From the NCBI GenBank assembly GCA_021186555.1, contig JAJKFL010000004.1, positions 12,456,779-12,520,778 of the forward strand: a stretch of DNA of 64,000 bases, given 5' to 3'. Under the pieces are notes generated by a model that was not told where the DNA came from, ran no database searches, and saw nothing but the letters and a program-made list of their open reading frames with translations. Origin of the DNA: Reticulitermes speratus. Taxonomy: Eukaryota > Arthropoda > Insecta > Blattodea > Rhinotermitidae. Position numbers and translations under genes: made by a program. Position 1 is the first letter of the stretch; each line of letters starts with the position of its first letter. Positions 47,048 to 59,944 of this stretch are shown piece by piece.

Positions 47048-47799
47048 ATTTACCCAACGACAAAACACTTGAATCCCCTAGCACTACTTCGCAACTGCAA
47101 CAGGCATTTCTCGGATAAAACTAAATTTAAAATAGAATTATCAGTAGTAAAAGAACGGGAAAGAAAATTTATCTGAGGTCATTTGAAGTCGACCTGACCT
47201 CCATGCGCAGTATTCAACATACGTAGAAAAGATAAGTGACCTCTTTTCCAGGAATGTCCAAAGTTTACATGACATCTTGCACAGTACGATATATAACTAA
47301 AATAAAATCCTTGAAGACAGCAGCTATATATCAGTGTAGAAAGTTGGGAATATATAAGCAAAGAAAAGACAATGTATCTTACAGATGGTTCTTCTTGAAC
47401 GGGACCAGGCGTAAAGACGGCTGAAGATAAGCATGTCACGGTAGTTTTTCAAGGGAATATAAAATATGGAGGAAGGATAAATATGATTCATTCTCAAAAT
47501 AAAGTTCTCTCTCCGCAAGGACTGCATGAAGCTACACCAGATATACACGCAAAGTTTTTGAGACGCAACACAATCTGTCATCGCTACCCTTACACCGCTA
47601 TGCATATATCAGTGCAACTGAACAATGCCGACACGTGTTCCAACTGACTACACCGACAGGTATCGAATTTTTAAGAAATCATTTCACACTGAATTACTTT
47701 TAAATTCAAGTAAAGAAAAACTATGGCTTGGAAAGTCCTGAATTGATTTTCGGGAGGGAAGGCATAGTTCCATGCATTCTAAACGTTGACAATAATTGT
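47048..47799. other. No gene recognised
   Basis: Single-copy-looking sequence with short chance frames only. Confidence 0.45.
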
Positions 47800-47992
47800 T
47801 GAATGGTCAGCTTCCCTTTTATCTCCGTGAAAAAGCCCCCTGTAGCATCGGAACACGCGGCTGGGTGGGCTCCAGTGCCGGTCTGGATGTTTGGGGAAGA
47901 GAAAAACCTGTTGATCCTGCCGGGATTCGATCTACAATTATCCGGTTGTACAGCCTGTAGCCTGGTCACTATACTGACTGAGCTATCCGGGT
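47800..47992 (-). mobile_element. Diverged tRNA-derived SINE (same family as 2215-2489)
   Basis: The minus strand from about 47992 reads GGACCCGGATAGCTCAGTCA and GTATAGTGACCAGGCTACAG, then a B box AGATCGAATCCCGG, then a body with CCAGCCGCGTGTTCC-like sequence that parallels the copy at 2215-2489. Boundaries are approximate because no duplication was found. Confidence 0.7.
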
Positions 47993-48087
47993 CCACGTTC
48001 AAAGAGCTGGTTGGAATTCCGAAAGCACGACTATCTATGGGACTACTAACCATTTAACTTTCAACATTTAACAAATCATATAAATAC

Positions 48088-50410
48088 ATTTCAGTCCGTA
48101 CCGCGCAGTAAACACTCCGTCTCAGTTATACAAACCAGTCAGTTAATGTTGTACAGTAAAATAATCGCTGTTTGTGCTGAGATCCACACAAAATACATAA
48201 ATACAGTCCGTACCGCGCAGTAAACACACTCCGTCTCAGTTATACAAACCAGTCAGTTAATGCTGTACAGTGAAATAATTGCTGTTTGTTCTGAGATCCA
48301 CACAAAACACATAAATACAGTCCGTACCGCGCAGTAAACACACTCCATCTCAGTTATACAAATCAGTCAGTTAATGTTGTACAGTGAAATAATCGCTGTT
48401 TGTTCTGAGATCCACACAAAACACATAAATACAGTCCGTACCGCGCAGTAAACACACTCCATCTCAGTTATATAAACCAGTCAGTTAATGTTGTACAGTG
48501 AAATAATCGCTGTTTGTTCTGAGATCCACAAAAACACATAAATACAGTCCGTACCGCGCAGTAAACACACTCCATCTCAGTTATATAAACCAGTCAGTTA
48601 ATGTTGTACAGTGAAATAATCGCTGTTTGTTCTGAGATCCACACAAAACAATAAATACAGTCCGTACCGCGCAGTAAACACAATCCATCTCAGTTATATA
48701 AACCAGTCAGTTAATGTTGTACAGTGAAATAATTGCTGTTTGTTCTGAGATCCACACAAAACACATAAATACAGTCCGTACCGCGCAGTAAACACACCCG
48801 TCTCAGTTATACAAACCAGTCAGTTAATGCTGTACAGTGAAATAATCGCTGTTTGTTCTGAGATCCACACAAAACACATACAGTCCGTACCGCGCACTAA
48901 ACACACTCCGTCTCAGTTATACAAACCAGTCAGTTAATGTTGTACAGTGAAATAATCGCTGTTTGTTCTGAGATCCACACAAAACACATAAATACAGTCC
49001 GTACCGCGCAGTAAACGCATTCCGTCTCGGTTACACAAACCAGTCAGTTAATGCTCTACAGTGAAATAATCGCTGTTTGTTCTGAGATCCACACAAAACA
49101 CATAAATACAGTCCGTACCGCGCAGTAAACACACTCCGTCTCAGTTATACAAACCAGTCAGTTAATGCTGTACAGTGAAATAATCGCTGTTTGTTCTGAG
49201 ATCCACACAAAACACATAAATACAGTCCGTACCGCGCAATAAACACACTCCGTCTCAGTTATACAAACCAGTCAGTTAATGCTGTACAGTGAAGTAATCG
49301 CTGTTTGTTCTGAGATCCTCACAAAACACATAAATACAGTCCGTACCGCGCAGTAAACACACTCCATCTCAGTTATATAAACCAGTCAGTTAATGCTGTA
49401 CAGTGAAATAATTGCTGTTTGTTCTGAGATCCACACAAAACACATAAATACAGTCCGTACCGCGCAGTAAACACACTCCGTCTCAGTTATACAAACCAGT
49501 CAGTTAATGCTGTACAGTGAAGTAATCGCTGTTTGTTCTGAGATCCTCACAAAACACATAAATACAGTCCGTACCGCGCAGTAAACACACTCCATCTCAG
49601 TTATATAAACCAGTCAGTTAATGCTGTACAGTGAAATAATTGCTGTTTGTTCTGAGATCCACACAAAACACATAAATACAGTCCGTACCGCGCAGTAAAC
49701 ACACCCCGTCTCAGTTATACAAACCAGTCAGTTAATGCTGTACAGTGAAATAATCGCTGTTTGTTCTGAGATCCACACAAAACACATACAGTCCGTACCG
49801 CGCAGTAAACACACTCCGTCCCAGTTATACAAACCAGTCAGTTAATGTTGTACAGTGAAATAATCGCTGTTTGTTCTGAGATCCACACAAAACACATAAA
49901 TACAGTCCGTACCGCGCAGTAAACGCATTCCGTCTCGGTTACACAAACCAGTCAGTTAATGTTGTACAGTGAAATAATCGCTGTTTGTTCTGAGATCCAC
50001 ACAAAACACATAAATACAGTCCGTACCGCGCAGTAAACACACTCCGTCTCAGTTATACAAACCAGTCAGTTAATGCTGTACAGTGAAATAATCGCTGTTT
50101 GTTCTGAGATCCACACAAAACACATAAATACAGTCCGTACCGCGCAATAAACACACTCCGTCTCAGTTATACAAACCAGTCAGTTAATGCTGTACAGTGA
50201 AGTAATCGCTGTTTGTTCTGAGATCCACACAAAACACATAAATACAGTCCGTACCGCGCAGTAAAACACACTCCGTCTCAGTTATACAAACCAGTCAGTT
50301 AATGTTGTACAGTGAAATAATCGCTGTTTGTTCAGAGATCCACTCAAAACACATAAATACACTGTGTGGGCAGAACGTAGATTTTGTGAATGTTAAACAT
50401 GGTGGTACAT
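48088..50410 (+). repeat. 114-bp satellite, array F (about 20 units) with 8-unit higher-order repeat
   Basis: A short unit lacking 4 bases (ACACATACAGTCCGT) occurs at about 48871 and again 908 bp later, and the variant CGCATTCCGTCTCGGTTACA follows each at about 49017 and 49925. 908 equals eight 114-bp units minus the 4-base deletion, so an eight-unit block has been duplicated. The right edge carries the end module CACTGTGTGGGCAGAACGTA and GTTAAACATGGTGGTACATA, then CCACTGGGCTTTAAA, at 50360-50433. Confidence 0.95.
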
Positions 50411-50433
50411 ACATTAACCACTGGGCTTTAAAT

Positions 50434-51732
50434 TGTTATGAAGAGTGCGGAGATTTTTCCGTAGTTCAGAGATTTCAGAACCCTAAATCTCAGATCCAGT
50501 TGAAAATTTATGTTGTTACCGGAATGCCAGACTACGGACATATGTCAGACAACAGACATATGTCAGACCCCAACTCCTTCTGACTGTAGCATACTACCCG
50601 CAGAAGCGTTTACAATTGACCAGTATGTCTCTCACTCCACATTCCGTTGTGTCTCGTCACAAAATCCGCTTAGTCTACTAAAATGTTCTGCTTAAGATAA
50701 AATAAAGTTAGAAGGCCGGGCGTGCCATTTCTTAGAACACAAATAAGTCTTAGGACGACTTAAATGTAACAATAAAGCAGACAGCACAATACGCTGTGCT
50801 TCAGACTTCAGCTCCCTCTGCAACACACTTAGCTACATATTTTCAGAATTCTGTCTTTCAGTTTTCAACAAGTTGTCTTCAACAGATGGAAATTTTCCAC
50901 AGGGATGAAGCAATGAAATGAGAACAAAAGATTTATGAATAACAATGCACAAAGGGGCATTACAAAACGGTATGGACAGAAGGACTACATTTTATTGGTC
51001 TTCTTTCAGGTTCCCACATATTTCTTGCTGTAACGTTTTTCATATAATCGATACATTTCTCCACACGAAAACATATGACAAACCGTACAATTTTTAGTGT
51101 TGCACGAATCAATCAATATCACTTGATTCGCTTCTTTCCATGTCTAAGAGCAACAAGGGTTAAATCAAATGCCACATGGTGCCACGTGCGAGCCACAGAA
51201 TGGGGATAAATTCATAACGATGTTCTTTGAAAGAGTATTTTACTATACTGTGGAGTTACATGGCCACACAAACGCGACTTCACTTACTGATTCTGCGCAG
51301 AAATTAACTAAAGATACACAGTAATGCAGTAATATGTGAGCTGCAGGCCAGTAATGGCACTATGAAGATTCTGACTCAGTGCAAATGTTCAAGGACAGCT
51401 CAGAGTGTAAATTATTTTAGATGACAATTGTCGTTTTTCACTTCCCATTGCTACTCGGCGTGTGGGTGATCGTGTGGGTGGAAAGCGTCAACGCGATAAA
51501 CAAGCTGGCGGGAAGTGTAAACAGATAATTGACATATAGAATAATGACCTTATATTTGTACACTTACTTGTTGTTACTTAAGTCGTTTTGCTTTACGTCT
51601 GTCAAGAAATTACAGCTTGGCCCTCTGAAGATGGAAAGAATTTCTCTGTCAAATGCTCCCCGATATTAAAGAACATCTATTTCATTGAGGGTCACCAGGC
51701 TTACCAATTGTCCTTGTAATAAGAACGGAATT
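50434..51732. other. 1.3 kb without recognised genes
   Basis: AT-rich. A short direct repeat, GACATATGTCAGAC-type, lies at 50538-50568. A weak copy of the CTGAAGATGGA motif lies at 51625. No supported exon. Confidence 0.45.
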
Positions 51733-54184
51733 AGATGAATGAATGAGTATGGAGCATTGGTGGAATGATACTGACAGGGGAACACTGAAGTACTGGGAGA
51801 AAAACATTATACAGCGTTGGTGGTAGATGTATGAATGAGTATGGAGCATTGGTGGAATGATACTGACAGGGGAAAACTGAAGTACTGGGAGAGAAACATT
51901 ATACAGCGTTGGTGGTGGATGTATGAATGAGTATGGAGCATTGGTGGAATGATACTGACAGGGGAAAACTGAAGTACTGGGAGAGAAACATTATACAGCG
52001 TTGGTGGTAGATGAATGAATGAGTATGGAGCATTGGTGGAATGATACTGACAGGGGAAAACTGAAGTACTGGGAGAGAAACATTATACAGCGTTGGTGGT
52101 AGATGAATGAATGAGTATGGAGCATTGGTGGAATGATACTGACAGGGGAAAACTGAAGTACTGGGAGAGAAACATTATACAGCGTTGGTGGTGGATGTAT
52201 GAATGAGTATGGAGCATTGGTGGAATGATACTGACAGGGGAAAACTGAAGTACTGGGAGAGAAACATTATACAGCGTTGGTGGTAGATGAATGAATGAGT
52301 ATGGAGCATTGGTGGAATGATACTGACAGGGGAAAACTGAAGTACTGGGAGAGAAACATTATACAGCGTTGGTGGTGGATGTATGAATGAGTATGGAGCA
52401 TTGGTGGAATGATACTGACAGGGGAAAACTGAAGTACTGGGAGAGAAACATTATACAGCGTTGGTGGTAGATGAATGAATGAGTATGGAGCATTGGTGGA
52501 ATGATACTGACAGGGGAAAACTGAAGTACTGGGAGAGAAACATTATACAGCGTTGGTGGTGGATGTATGAATGAGTATGGAGCATTGGTGGAATGATACT
52601 GACAGGGGAAAACTGAAGTACTGGGAGAGAAACATTATACAGCGTCGGTGGTAGATGTATGAATGAGTATGGAGCATTGGTGGAATGATACTGACAGGGG
52701 AAACTGACGTACTGTGAGAGAAACATTATACAGCGTCGGTGGTAGATGAATGAATGAGTATGGAGCATTGGTGGAATGATACTGACAGGGGAAACTGAAG
52801 TACTGGGAGAGAAACATTATACAGCGTTGGTGGTGGATGTATGAATGAGTATGGAGCATTGGTGGAATGATACTGACAGGGGAAAACTGAAGTACTGGGA
52901 GAGAAACATTATACAGCGTTGGTGGTGGATGTATGAATGAGTATGGAGCATTTGTGGAATGATACTGAGAGGGGAAAACTGAAGTACTGGGAGAGAAACA
53001 TTAAACAGCGTCGGTGGTAGATGGATGAATGAGTATGGAGCATTGGTGGAATGATACTGAAGGGGAAAACTGAAGTTCTGTGAGAGAAACATTATACAGC
53101 GTTGGTGGTAGATGAATGAATGAGTATGGAGCATTGGTGGAATGATACTGACAGGGGAAACTGAAGTACTGGGAGAGAAATATTATACAGCGTTGGTGGT
53201 AGATGTATGAATGAGTATGGAGCATTGGTGGAATGATACTGACAGGGGAAAACTGAAGTACTGGGAGAGAAACATTATACAGCGTTGGTGGTAGATGTAT
53301 GAATGAGTATGGAGCATTGGTGGAATGATACTGACAGGGGAAACTGACGTACTGTGAGAAAAACATTATACAGCGTCGGTGGTAGATGTATGAATGAGTA
53401 TGGAGCATTGGTGGAATGATACTGACAGGGGAAACTGACGTACTGTGAGAAAAACATTATACAGCATTCGGTGGTAGATGAATGAATGAGTATGGAGCAT
53501 TGGTGGAATGATACTGACAGGGGAAAACTGAAGTACTGGGAGAAAAACATTATACAGCGTCGGTGGTAGATAAATGAATGAGTATGGAGCATTGGTGGAA
53601 TGATACTGACAGGGGAAAACTGAAGAACGTGGAGAAAACATTATAGAGCGTCGGTGGTAGATGGATGAATGAGTATGGAGCATTGGTGGAATGATACTGA
53701 CAGGGGAAAACTGAAGTACTGGGAGAAAAACATTATACAGCGTCGGTGGTAGATGAATGAATGGGTATGGAGCATTGGTGGAATGATACTGACAGGGGAA
53801 AACTGAAGTACTGGGAGAGAAACATTATACAGCGTGGGTGGTAGATGTATGAATGGGTATGGAGCATTGGTGGAATGATACTGACAGGGGAAAACTGAAG
53901 TACTGGGAGAGAAACATTATACAGCGTGGGTGGTAGATATATGAATGAGTATGGAGCATTGGTGGAATGATACTGACAGGGGAAAACTGAAGTACTGGGA
54001 GAAAAACATTATACAGCGTCGGTGGTAGATGAATGAATGGGTATGGAGCATTGGTGGAATGATACTGACAGGGGAAAACTGAAGAACTTGGAGAAAACAT
54101 TATAGAGCGTCGGTGGTAGATGGATGAATGAGTATGGAGCATTGGTGGAATGATACTGACAGGGGAAACTGAAGTACTGGGAGG
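51733..54184. repeat. 92-bp satellite derived from a SINE body, about 27 units
   Basis: The plus-strand unit contains GAATGAGTATGGAGCATTGG, TGGAATGATACTGACAGGGG, AAAACTGAAGTACTGGGAGA and GAAACATTATACAGCG. Its inverse complement, GTTTCTCTCCCAGTACTTCA then GTTTTCCCCTGTCA and ATTCCACCAATGCT, aligns with the body of the SINE at 46549-46837. Units differ by short indels (AAAACTG/AAACTG, TACTGG/AACGTGG) and by TGTATGAATGAG/TGAATGAATGAG. Confidence 0.95.
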
Positions 54185-55190
54185 AAAGTACCTGTCACAG
54201 TGCCAGTATGTCCATCATGTATCTGACATGGACTGGAACGGGATCGAAGCCGGGCCTCCGCGTAAAAGCCATTTACCTACACTATAACATTATATAACAA
54301 TTCAGTTCGTATCTCACAACAAACACAGTATGCTTTCATTATAAAAGGCAATCGGCAAATGCTGCATACGATTTTATTCATTACGTATCTTGATAATCAT
54401 ACTTGTGCATACAAAATACATAGATTTAATGTTCAGCCTAGTGGTGCATATGCCACCCACAAAGATGTAAATATTTAAAGTACAGTGGTAGTCATATATA
54501 CCAACACCATTTGCATTCAAATGTCCTGATTGTTTTGGCCACAAAGTGTATATAAAGAGTTTTGTATGATTTCCAAAACAATCATCCGTATCTCCCCCGA
54601 TCGAGATATGCGTGTTTTGTCTAAAGCAAGAAAATGTTATAGAAATTGACATTTGGCTTCGAACGGACAAGAACAGATTCTGTTAATTTAAACTGGTCTA
54701 ACACAACCTCAAAATTTGGCACCTTCGACATGTTTGCTAATGTTGTCTACGAACAATACCTGTACGTGACATCTACAGTGTGTATCTTCATACACATTTG
54801 ACTTGCCCAGTTCAACCAAACAGAAATCCAAACAAACTATTGCCTCTCTCGCCAAGTTCTTATTACATACTCATTAACCCATTACATGACCAGAAATTTT
54901 CTAATTACCAAAGACGCATTATGGCACAAAGTTCAGGGCCTTATATTAATCTCCACAGTCGCCCACACCTCAAAAATTCGTGCTTCCCCGAAGTTGTTGG
55001 GGGCATGGATAATTAGAAATATGATTTGGAATGGTGGCCTCCAAGGGCACAAAAAGTTTCGTGAGTCTTTCAACTGATCCAAAAGTTGACGCTACAGACA
55101 CACAGCGACACACGACGCATGTGATGTCACACATGCAATTCGCTCCCTAGCACATTCCAACAGTACCAACGGCGTACCAAGACTTGTCAA
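54185..55190. other. 1 kb without recognised genes
   Basis: On the minus strand GGCTTCGATCCCGTTCC near 54240 resembles a tRNA B box and may be a SINE relic next to the 92-bp array. Other short frames have no support. Confidence 0.35.
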
Positions 55191-55533
55191 TACTGCAGAC
55201 ACCGGAATTAACGGACCTCTTATGTACGGAATTCGGAAATAACCGACGAAATCTGTTGGTTCCGAAGTTATCTTCCGCAATGAGAATATGTGAAATTAGC
55301 GGTCTTGACTGTTAATCAGACAAGCGGTCGCTACGTGCCGGACACGGACGCACGCTCAGTCTTTGCTGACACTCGCGTGGAGGTAGTGTATTGCTGTTTG
55401 CATAACTTGGATCGTGGATTTGTTGTATTTATTATATTTGTTATATTTTTTAAATTCCAATTAACGATTTCTTCTAGACAAAGTGATATTGCTAACAGGG
55501 CATTTGTGTACAGTATTATGTGTATGCATTAGT

Positions 55534-55534
55534 G

Positions 55535-55569
<35 letters not shown>
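55534..55569. repeat. (TA)n microsatellite
   Basis: About 18 uninterrupted TA steps. Confidence 0.97.
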
Positions 55570-55574
<5 letters not shown>

Positions 55575-55613
55575 CTGTATTACTGTTTTGGTGACTCTTT
55601 AGGCTATATATAT

Positions 55614-55891
55614 TTTTTAGCAGTCCCATACAGGCCTAGGAAGGCCCTTAGGGCTCCAGGAGTTCGAGGCTCCCAGGTTTTTAGACAATCGGCACATGAA
55701 GGTGGTAAGGTTGTCAGCCTTACGCACCGGCCGCGTTTACCCCCCCAGGAAAGATTCCTGGTACTCATTTCTGTTAGATGCTGAGTCGACCCCAGGGCCA
55801 TAGTGCGACCGAAAGGATTATGTCAATGAAAAATTCCAGTGACACTATCGGAAATCGAACCCGCGACGTTCCGGTTTGTAGCGCAGTGCCC
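55614..55891 (-). mobile_element. 5'-truncated tRNA-derived SINE (same family as 22525-22843)
   Basis: The minus strand begins GGCACTGCGCTACAAACCGG, has the B box GCGGGTTCGATTTCC, GGGGTCGACTCAGCATCTAA and GAAATGAGTACCAGGAATCT, matching the plus-strand SINE at 22525-22843. It lacks that copy's first 25 or so bases. CTATATATAT at 55604-55613 and at 55892-55901 is a probable target-site duplication, though it lies in TA-rich sequence. Confidence 0.85.
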
Positions 55892-55991
55892 CTATATATA
55901 TATATATACATAATTCGGAAGTGCCGGACAATCGGCATTACCGGACCACACACTCCCCCCCATCAGTCCGTTCATTCGAGGGTCTGCAGTA

Positions 55992-56609
55992 TTACAACGA
56001 GAACGGCATAACAAGCTCTCAATTCAGTGTGACGTCATATGCAACACCAGTTTTAACCTTCTTAAAACCTGTCCTGTCTCACGTATAGTATTTCCCACAA
56101 TTCTGACAACAAACCCAGGTCCTTTCTCTAAAGCACACTAACCGATTCTTCTTTACAACGAAGGCGCAGAATTCTATAAGGTAGAAATTTAATTTTTAAA
56201 GAAAATTTACCCTAATTTTAGTCTTCAAAGAGCTAAGAGAATAGAACTCAGAGCTTGCGTTGGAGAGACCAGCACTGCAGTCAGCCTCAGGACACTTCTC
56301 TAACAGGATAAGAATTAGGATGCCGTGCAGAGCAGCCAGGGGCAGGCTTCGCATTTCAAAGTGTTCACGTATGGCACGTACGGCGAAGCATCGAATCTCA
56401 CCCGCCTTATAGGACTCAAATCTCATGAGAAATGCTACGCGCTACAGAAATAATGAAAGGTGCCTTAAAGCTACAATGGGAATAGCTTCACCTTGAAACG
56501 AAACGCGATTTATCTTCGCCCGGCTGCAGCAATGACACGAATTGATTGGGGATTTGTGTCTAATTGAAGACTAACGAAACAGAACTGGCAACAGCGCGTC
56601 TAGCTGAAC
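55992..56609. other. No gene recognised
   Basis: Sequence between the MITE and the 28-bp array. The stretch 56210-56430 is GC-richer, but its frames have no splice support. Confidence 0.45.
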
Positions 56610-57886
56610 AGTAACACAACACTAATACTAATTGAACAGTAACACAACGTCAAAAGACCGAAGAGTAACACAACAATGCAACTAATAGCTTAACAACACC
56701 ACAACAGTATTTACGGCTGAAAAGTACACAAGGCCAACACAAATACTTATTTAACAGTAACACTAATGCTTATTTAACAGCAACACAAAACTAAAACTTA
56801 TTTAACAGTAACACAACACTAATACGTATTCAAGAGTGACACAACAATAATACTTATTTAACAGTAGTACAACAATAATACTTATTTAACAGTAACACAA
56901 CACCAACACTAATTGAAAAGTTTCACAACACTAACACTGATTGAACAGTAACAATATAATAATAGTTATTTAACAGTAACACAACACTAATACTTACTTA
57001 AAAGTAACACAAAATGGTTGAATAATATCACAACACTAATACTGACAGAAGAGTAAAGCAACACTAATAATTATTTAACAGTAACACAAAAATATTTGAA
57101 TAGTATCACAACACTAATACTGACTGAAGAGTAACACAACACTAATACTTATTTAAGAGTAACACAACACGAATTGTAATTGAATAGTATCACAACACTA
57201 ATACTGATTGAAGTGTAACACAACACTAATACTTATTTAACAGTAACACAACAATATTTGAACAGTATCACAACACTAATACTGACAGAAGAGTAAAGCA
57301 ACACTAATAATTATTTAACAGTAACACAACAATATTTAAACAGTATCAAAACACTATTACTGACTGAAGAGTAACACAAAGCTAATACTTATTTAAGAGT
57401 AATACAACACTAATACTGATTGAAATATAACACACCACTAGTACTTGTTTAACAGTAACACAACACTAGTACTTGTTTAACAGTAACACAACACTAGTAG
57501 TTGTTTAACAGTAACACAACACTAGTACTTGTTTAACAGTAACACAACACTAGTAGTTGTTTAACAGTAACACAACACTAGTACTTGTTTAACAGTAACA
57601 CAACACTAGTAGTTGTTTAACAGTAACACAACACTAGTACTTGTTTAACAGTAACACAACACTAGTACTTGTTTAACAGTAACACAACACTAGTACTTGT
57701 TTAACAGTAACACAACACTAGTACTTGTTTAACAGTAACACAACACTAGTACTTGTTTAACAGTAACACAACACTAGTACTTGTTTAACAGTAACACAAC
57801 ACTAGTACTTGTTTAACAGTAACACAACACTAGTACTTGTTTAACAGTAACACAACACTAGTACTTGTTTAACAGTAACACAACAC
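56610..57886. repeat. 28-bp minisatellite with divergence gradient
   Basis: The unit is AACAGTAACACAACACTAGT plus ACTTGTTT. From about 57,430 to 57,886 the units are near-identical, alternating ACTTG and AGTTG in part. Leftward the units become progressively diverged (CTAATACTTATTT, ATATTTGAATAGTATCACAA) until they are barely recognisable near 56,620. Confidence 0.92.
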
Positions 57887-58647
57887 CATCCATTCAGCGA
57901 TTCTCGGGACGTTATACAAGGACAAACACACAGAACAGAAACTTACACGCATGTTACAATGTTTGTTGAAACAACAATATGACGGTATGGGTTGGATTCA
58001 TCTGACTTGTGGGCACGATCATTACATTTGAGGTTCTTGACTAGATAAGAGATGCCGTCTTCTCACAGTCTCTGTTTCGTTAACTAGTTAACTTCACAAA
58101 TAATGTGCAAGTTATTTTCAAGTAACACCCAAACCACTGACGTGGTCTGCCCCTTCTGCAGCATTTACTGTAGTACACAACTGGTCACTGTTCGCAGGTT
58201 CAGGTCTACAAACACCGCAATCCTAATTCTTGTTCCTGACGTCCCGCAATTAATCTCGTCTCCCAATTGGCAGTGTGACTTTTCGTCTGTTCAACACTCC
58301 TTCCTTACAAATCCCGTCTAGACTCTGGTCAAGACACAACCTGCTTACGTCCTCATTCTGTCTAATTCACGATTCATAAACATTAAACAAAATAACCGCT
58401 AAACCTCAACGGAGAAAAACCGCGTATCTCCAAACCTCATCCATTCCTAACCATCCTTCATCCCTTTCTTACCTCTTCTCCTTTCTCCCTAACTCTGATT
58501 AGTGTCTTGTTAAAAGAGTAATTGAAGTTCCACTTTTATCCTCCAGATAGCACACTGTAGAACCTACAGCGGCCATCTACATGTTACCATGGAAACGGGG
58601 TGATAATGACACAACGCACAGTGAATTATACACCGTACCGTCTATAC
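57887..58647. other. No gene recognised
   Basis: Unique-looking sequence; a frame at 58103-58321 with several Cys has no domain or splice support. Confidence 0.45.
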
Positions 58648-59259
58648 CAGCGGTATTCAACCTTCTCTTTTGTTCGTGTACCCCAGATATAATTCCTCTT
58701 CAACTTTGTACCCCCAAAGTTGTTGGTGCACAATTCAAGTTATACATAGTCTATAATCTACATCTAAAATAAGTTAAATAAATTACATCCTAAATAATGT
58801 ATTAAATAATAAGTTTTAAACGAATAAAAGGAGAAAGAAGCTATTAAATGACGGCAGCGACAATTGTCAAAGCACAAGGTAATATGAAGCAGTGCGTCTG
58901 TCTGTTTGTTGCCACAACAGTATTTTGAAGTAGGTTCATTGCGTGGTTAAAATAAGTGAAAAACTGTATTAGGCAAAACGTTAATCCCGCCCAACAGTGT
59001 TCAGTCACGTTCCAACGCACTGTGTGGGATAAAATGAAATTAGCCGCCCAGATAAGAATCGCATAAAGGAGAGAGTGAGAGAAAAAAAATGGCGCTCCCA
59101 AATCGCGTGTCCTTACGTCCGGTCTCTTGTGGCTAATTCTAAATCTGGTCCTGATTATTCAGTGTTTATCATGAATAATATAATTTTTAATTTTATGTAC
59201 CCCATAAGATGTCTTCGCGTACCCCCGGGGTTACGCGTACCCCAGGTTGAATACCACTG
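58648..59259. mobile_element. hAT-like MITE (612 bp)
   Basis: The left end is CAGCGGTATTCAACCTTCTC and the right end is AGGTTGAATACCACTG, imperfect terminal inverted repeats of the CAGxGGTxxTCAACCT type found in hAT elements. The inner subterminal words GTACCCC/GTACCCCAG repeat near the right end. The 8-bp flanks GTCTATAC (58640-58647) and GCCCACAC (59260-59267) agree at 5 of 8 positions, the others being transitions, consistent with an old 8-bp target-site duplication. It has no transposase. Confidence 0.75.
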
Positions 59260-59944
59260 GCCCACACTGTATACACTTAACGTTATACAAGCTAAAGATA
59301 TGAAACAATATCGTCCTAATCAAAAGCATTACACGTGAGCGGCAATATCCGTACCAGTACCAAGATATTCTTGAACAGAACTTAGTACCATTGGCATTTT
59401 ACGAAAAAAAAGAGATAACCACAAGAATTACACTCAGCGTTCGCAATGAGTAACAAATAAGACACGACGTTGTATGGGATATGGAAAATATAAAGGCATC
59501 ATATCTACTTACGAGGCAGTTTCGTAATTTTAATATTTTGATAAAACGTTAAACTATCTGGCAACAAATTTTACAGGAGCAAACCATCACAATCCAAGTC
59601 ATTAAGAGTGATTACGTAATAAAACGTATTCAAAATTCTTAAATATGTACCGCACAACATTCACAGAAACAGGTGGAACTATTCATACATTCCTACTAAC
59701 TGTTACCTGCAAAAACTTTTTTCAGAAACCCTTTCTGCATATTCCTAGAACATGTGTTATATTTCCGGTATTTACAATTAGCTATAAGTACGATACACAC
59801 ATACATGTAAGTCTACATGCTGTCAAACACGACACTCAGACAAATGTTTTAACACCCAACAACGACAACACGTAACATGCAATGCTATTGACACTGTTCA
59901 AGTTTCAACCCTTTAAAGGGGAAATCAGTCTCAATTACATACAC
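59260..59944. other. No gene recognised
   Basis: AT-rich; AACCCTTTAAAGGGG at about 59909 precedes array G and recalls the CTTTAAAG found at other array edges. Confidence 0.45.

Larger units (their letters stand above)
55193..55989. mobile_element. Tigger/pogo-like MITE (about 800 bp) with a nested SINE
   Basis: The left end is CTGCAGACACCGGAATTAAC followed by GGAC. The right end inverted is CTGCAGACCCTCGAATGAAC followed by GGACTG. TA lies outside both ends (55191-55192 and 55990-55991). The termini resemble those of the 44209-45290 element. The interior holds a (TA)n run at 55534-55569 and a SINE at 55614-55891; subtracting the SINE gives an element of about 510 bp. Confidence 0.75.

Noticed and set aside
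50302-50695. Short plus-strand frames across the end of array F
   Set aside because: They begin inside satellite and the end module; the rest has no similarity or splice sites.
54374-54670. 98-codon minus-strand frame
   Set aside because: No domain recognised; AT-rich composition like the surrounding non-coding sequence, no splice support.
58103-58321. 72-codon frame with several Cys as a small secreted protein
   Set aside because: No signal peptide, no splice or polyadenylation context, no recognisable family.
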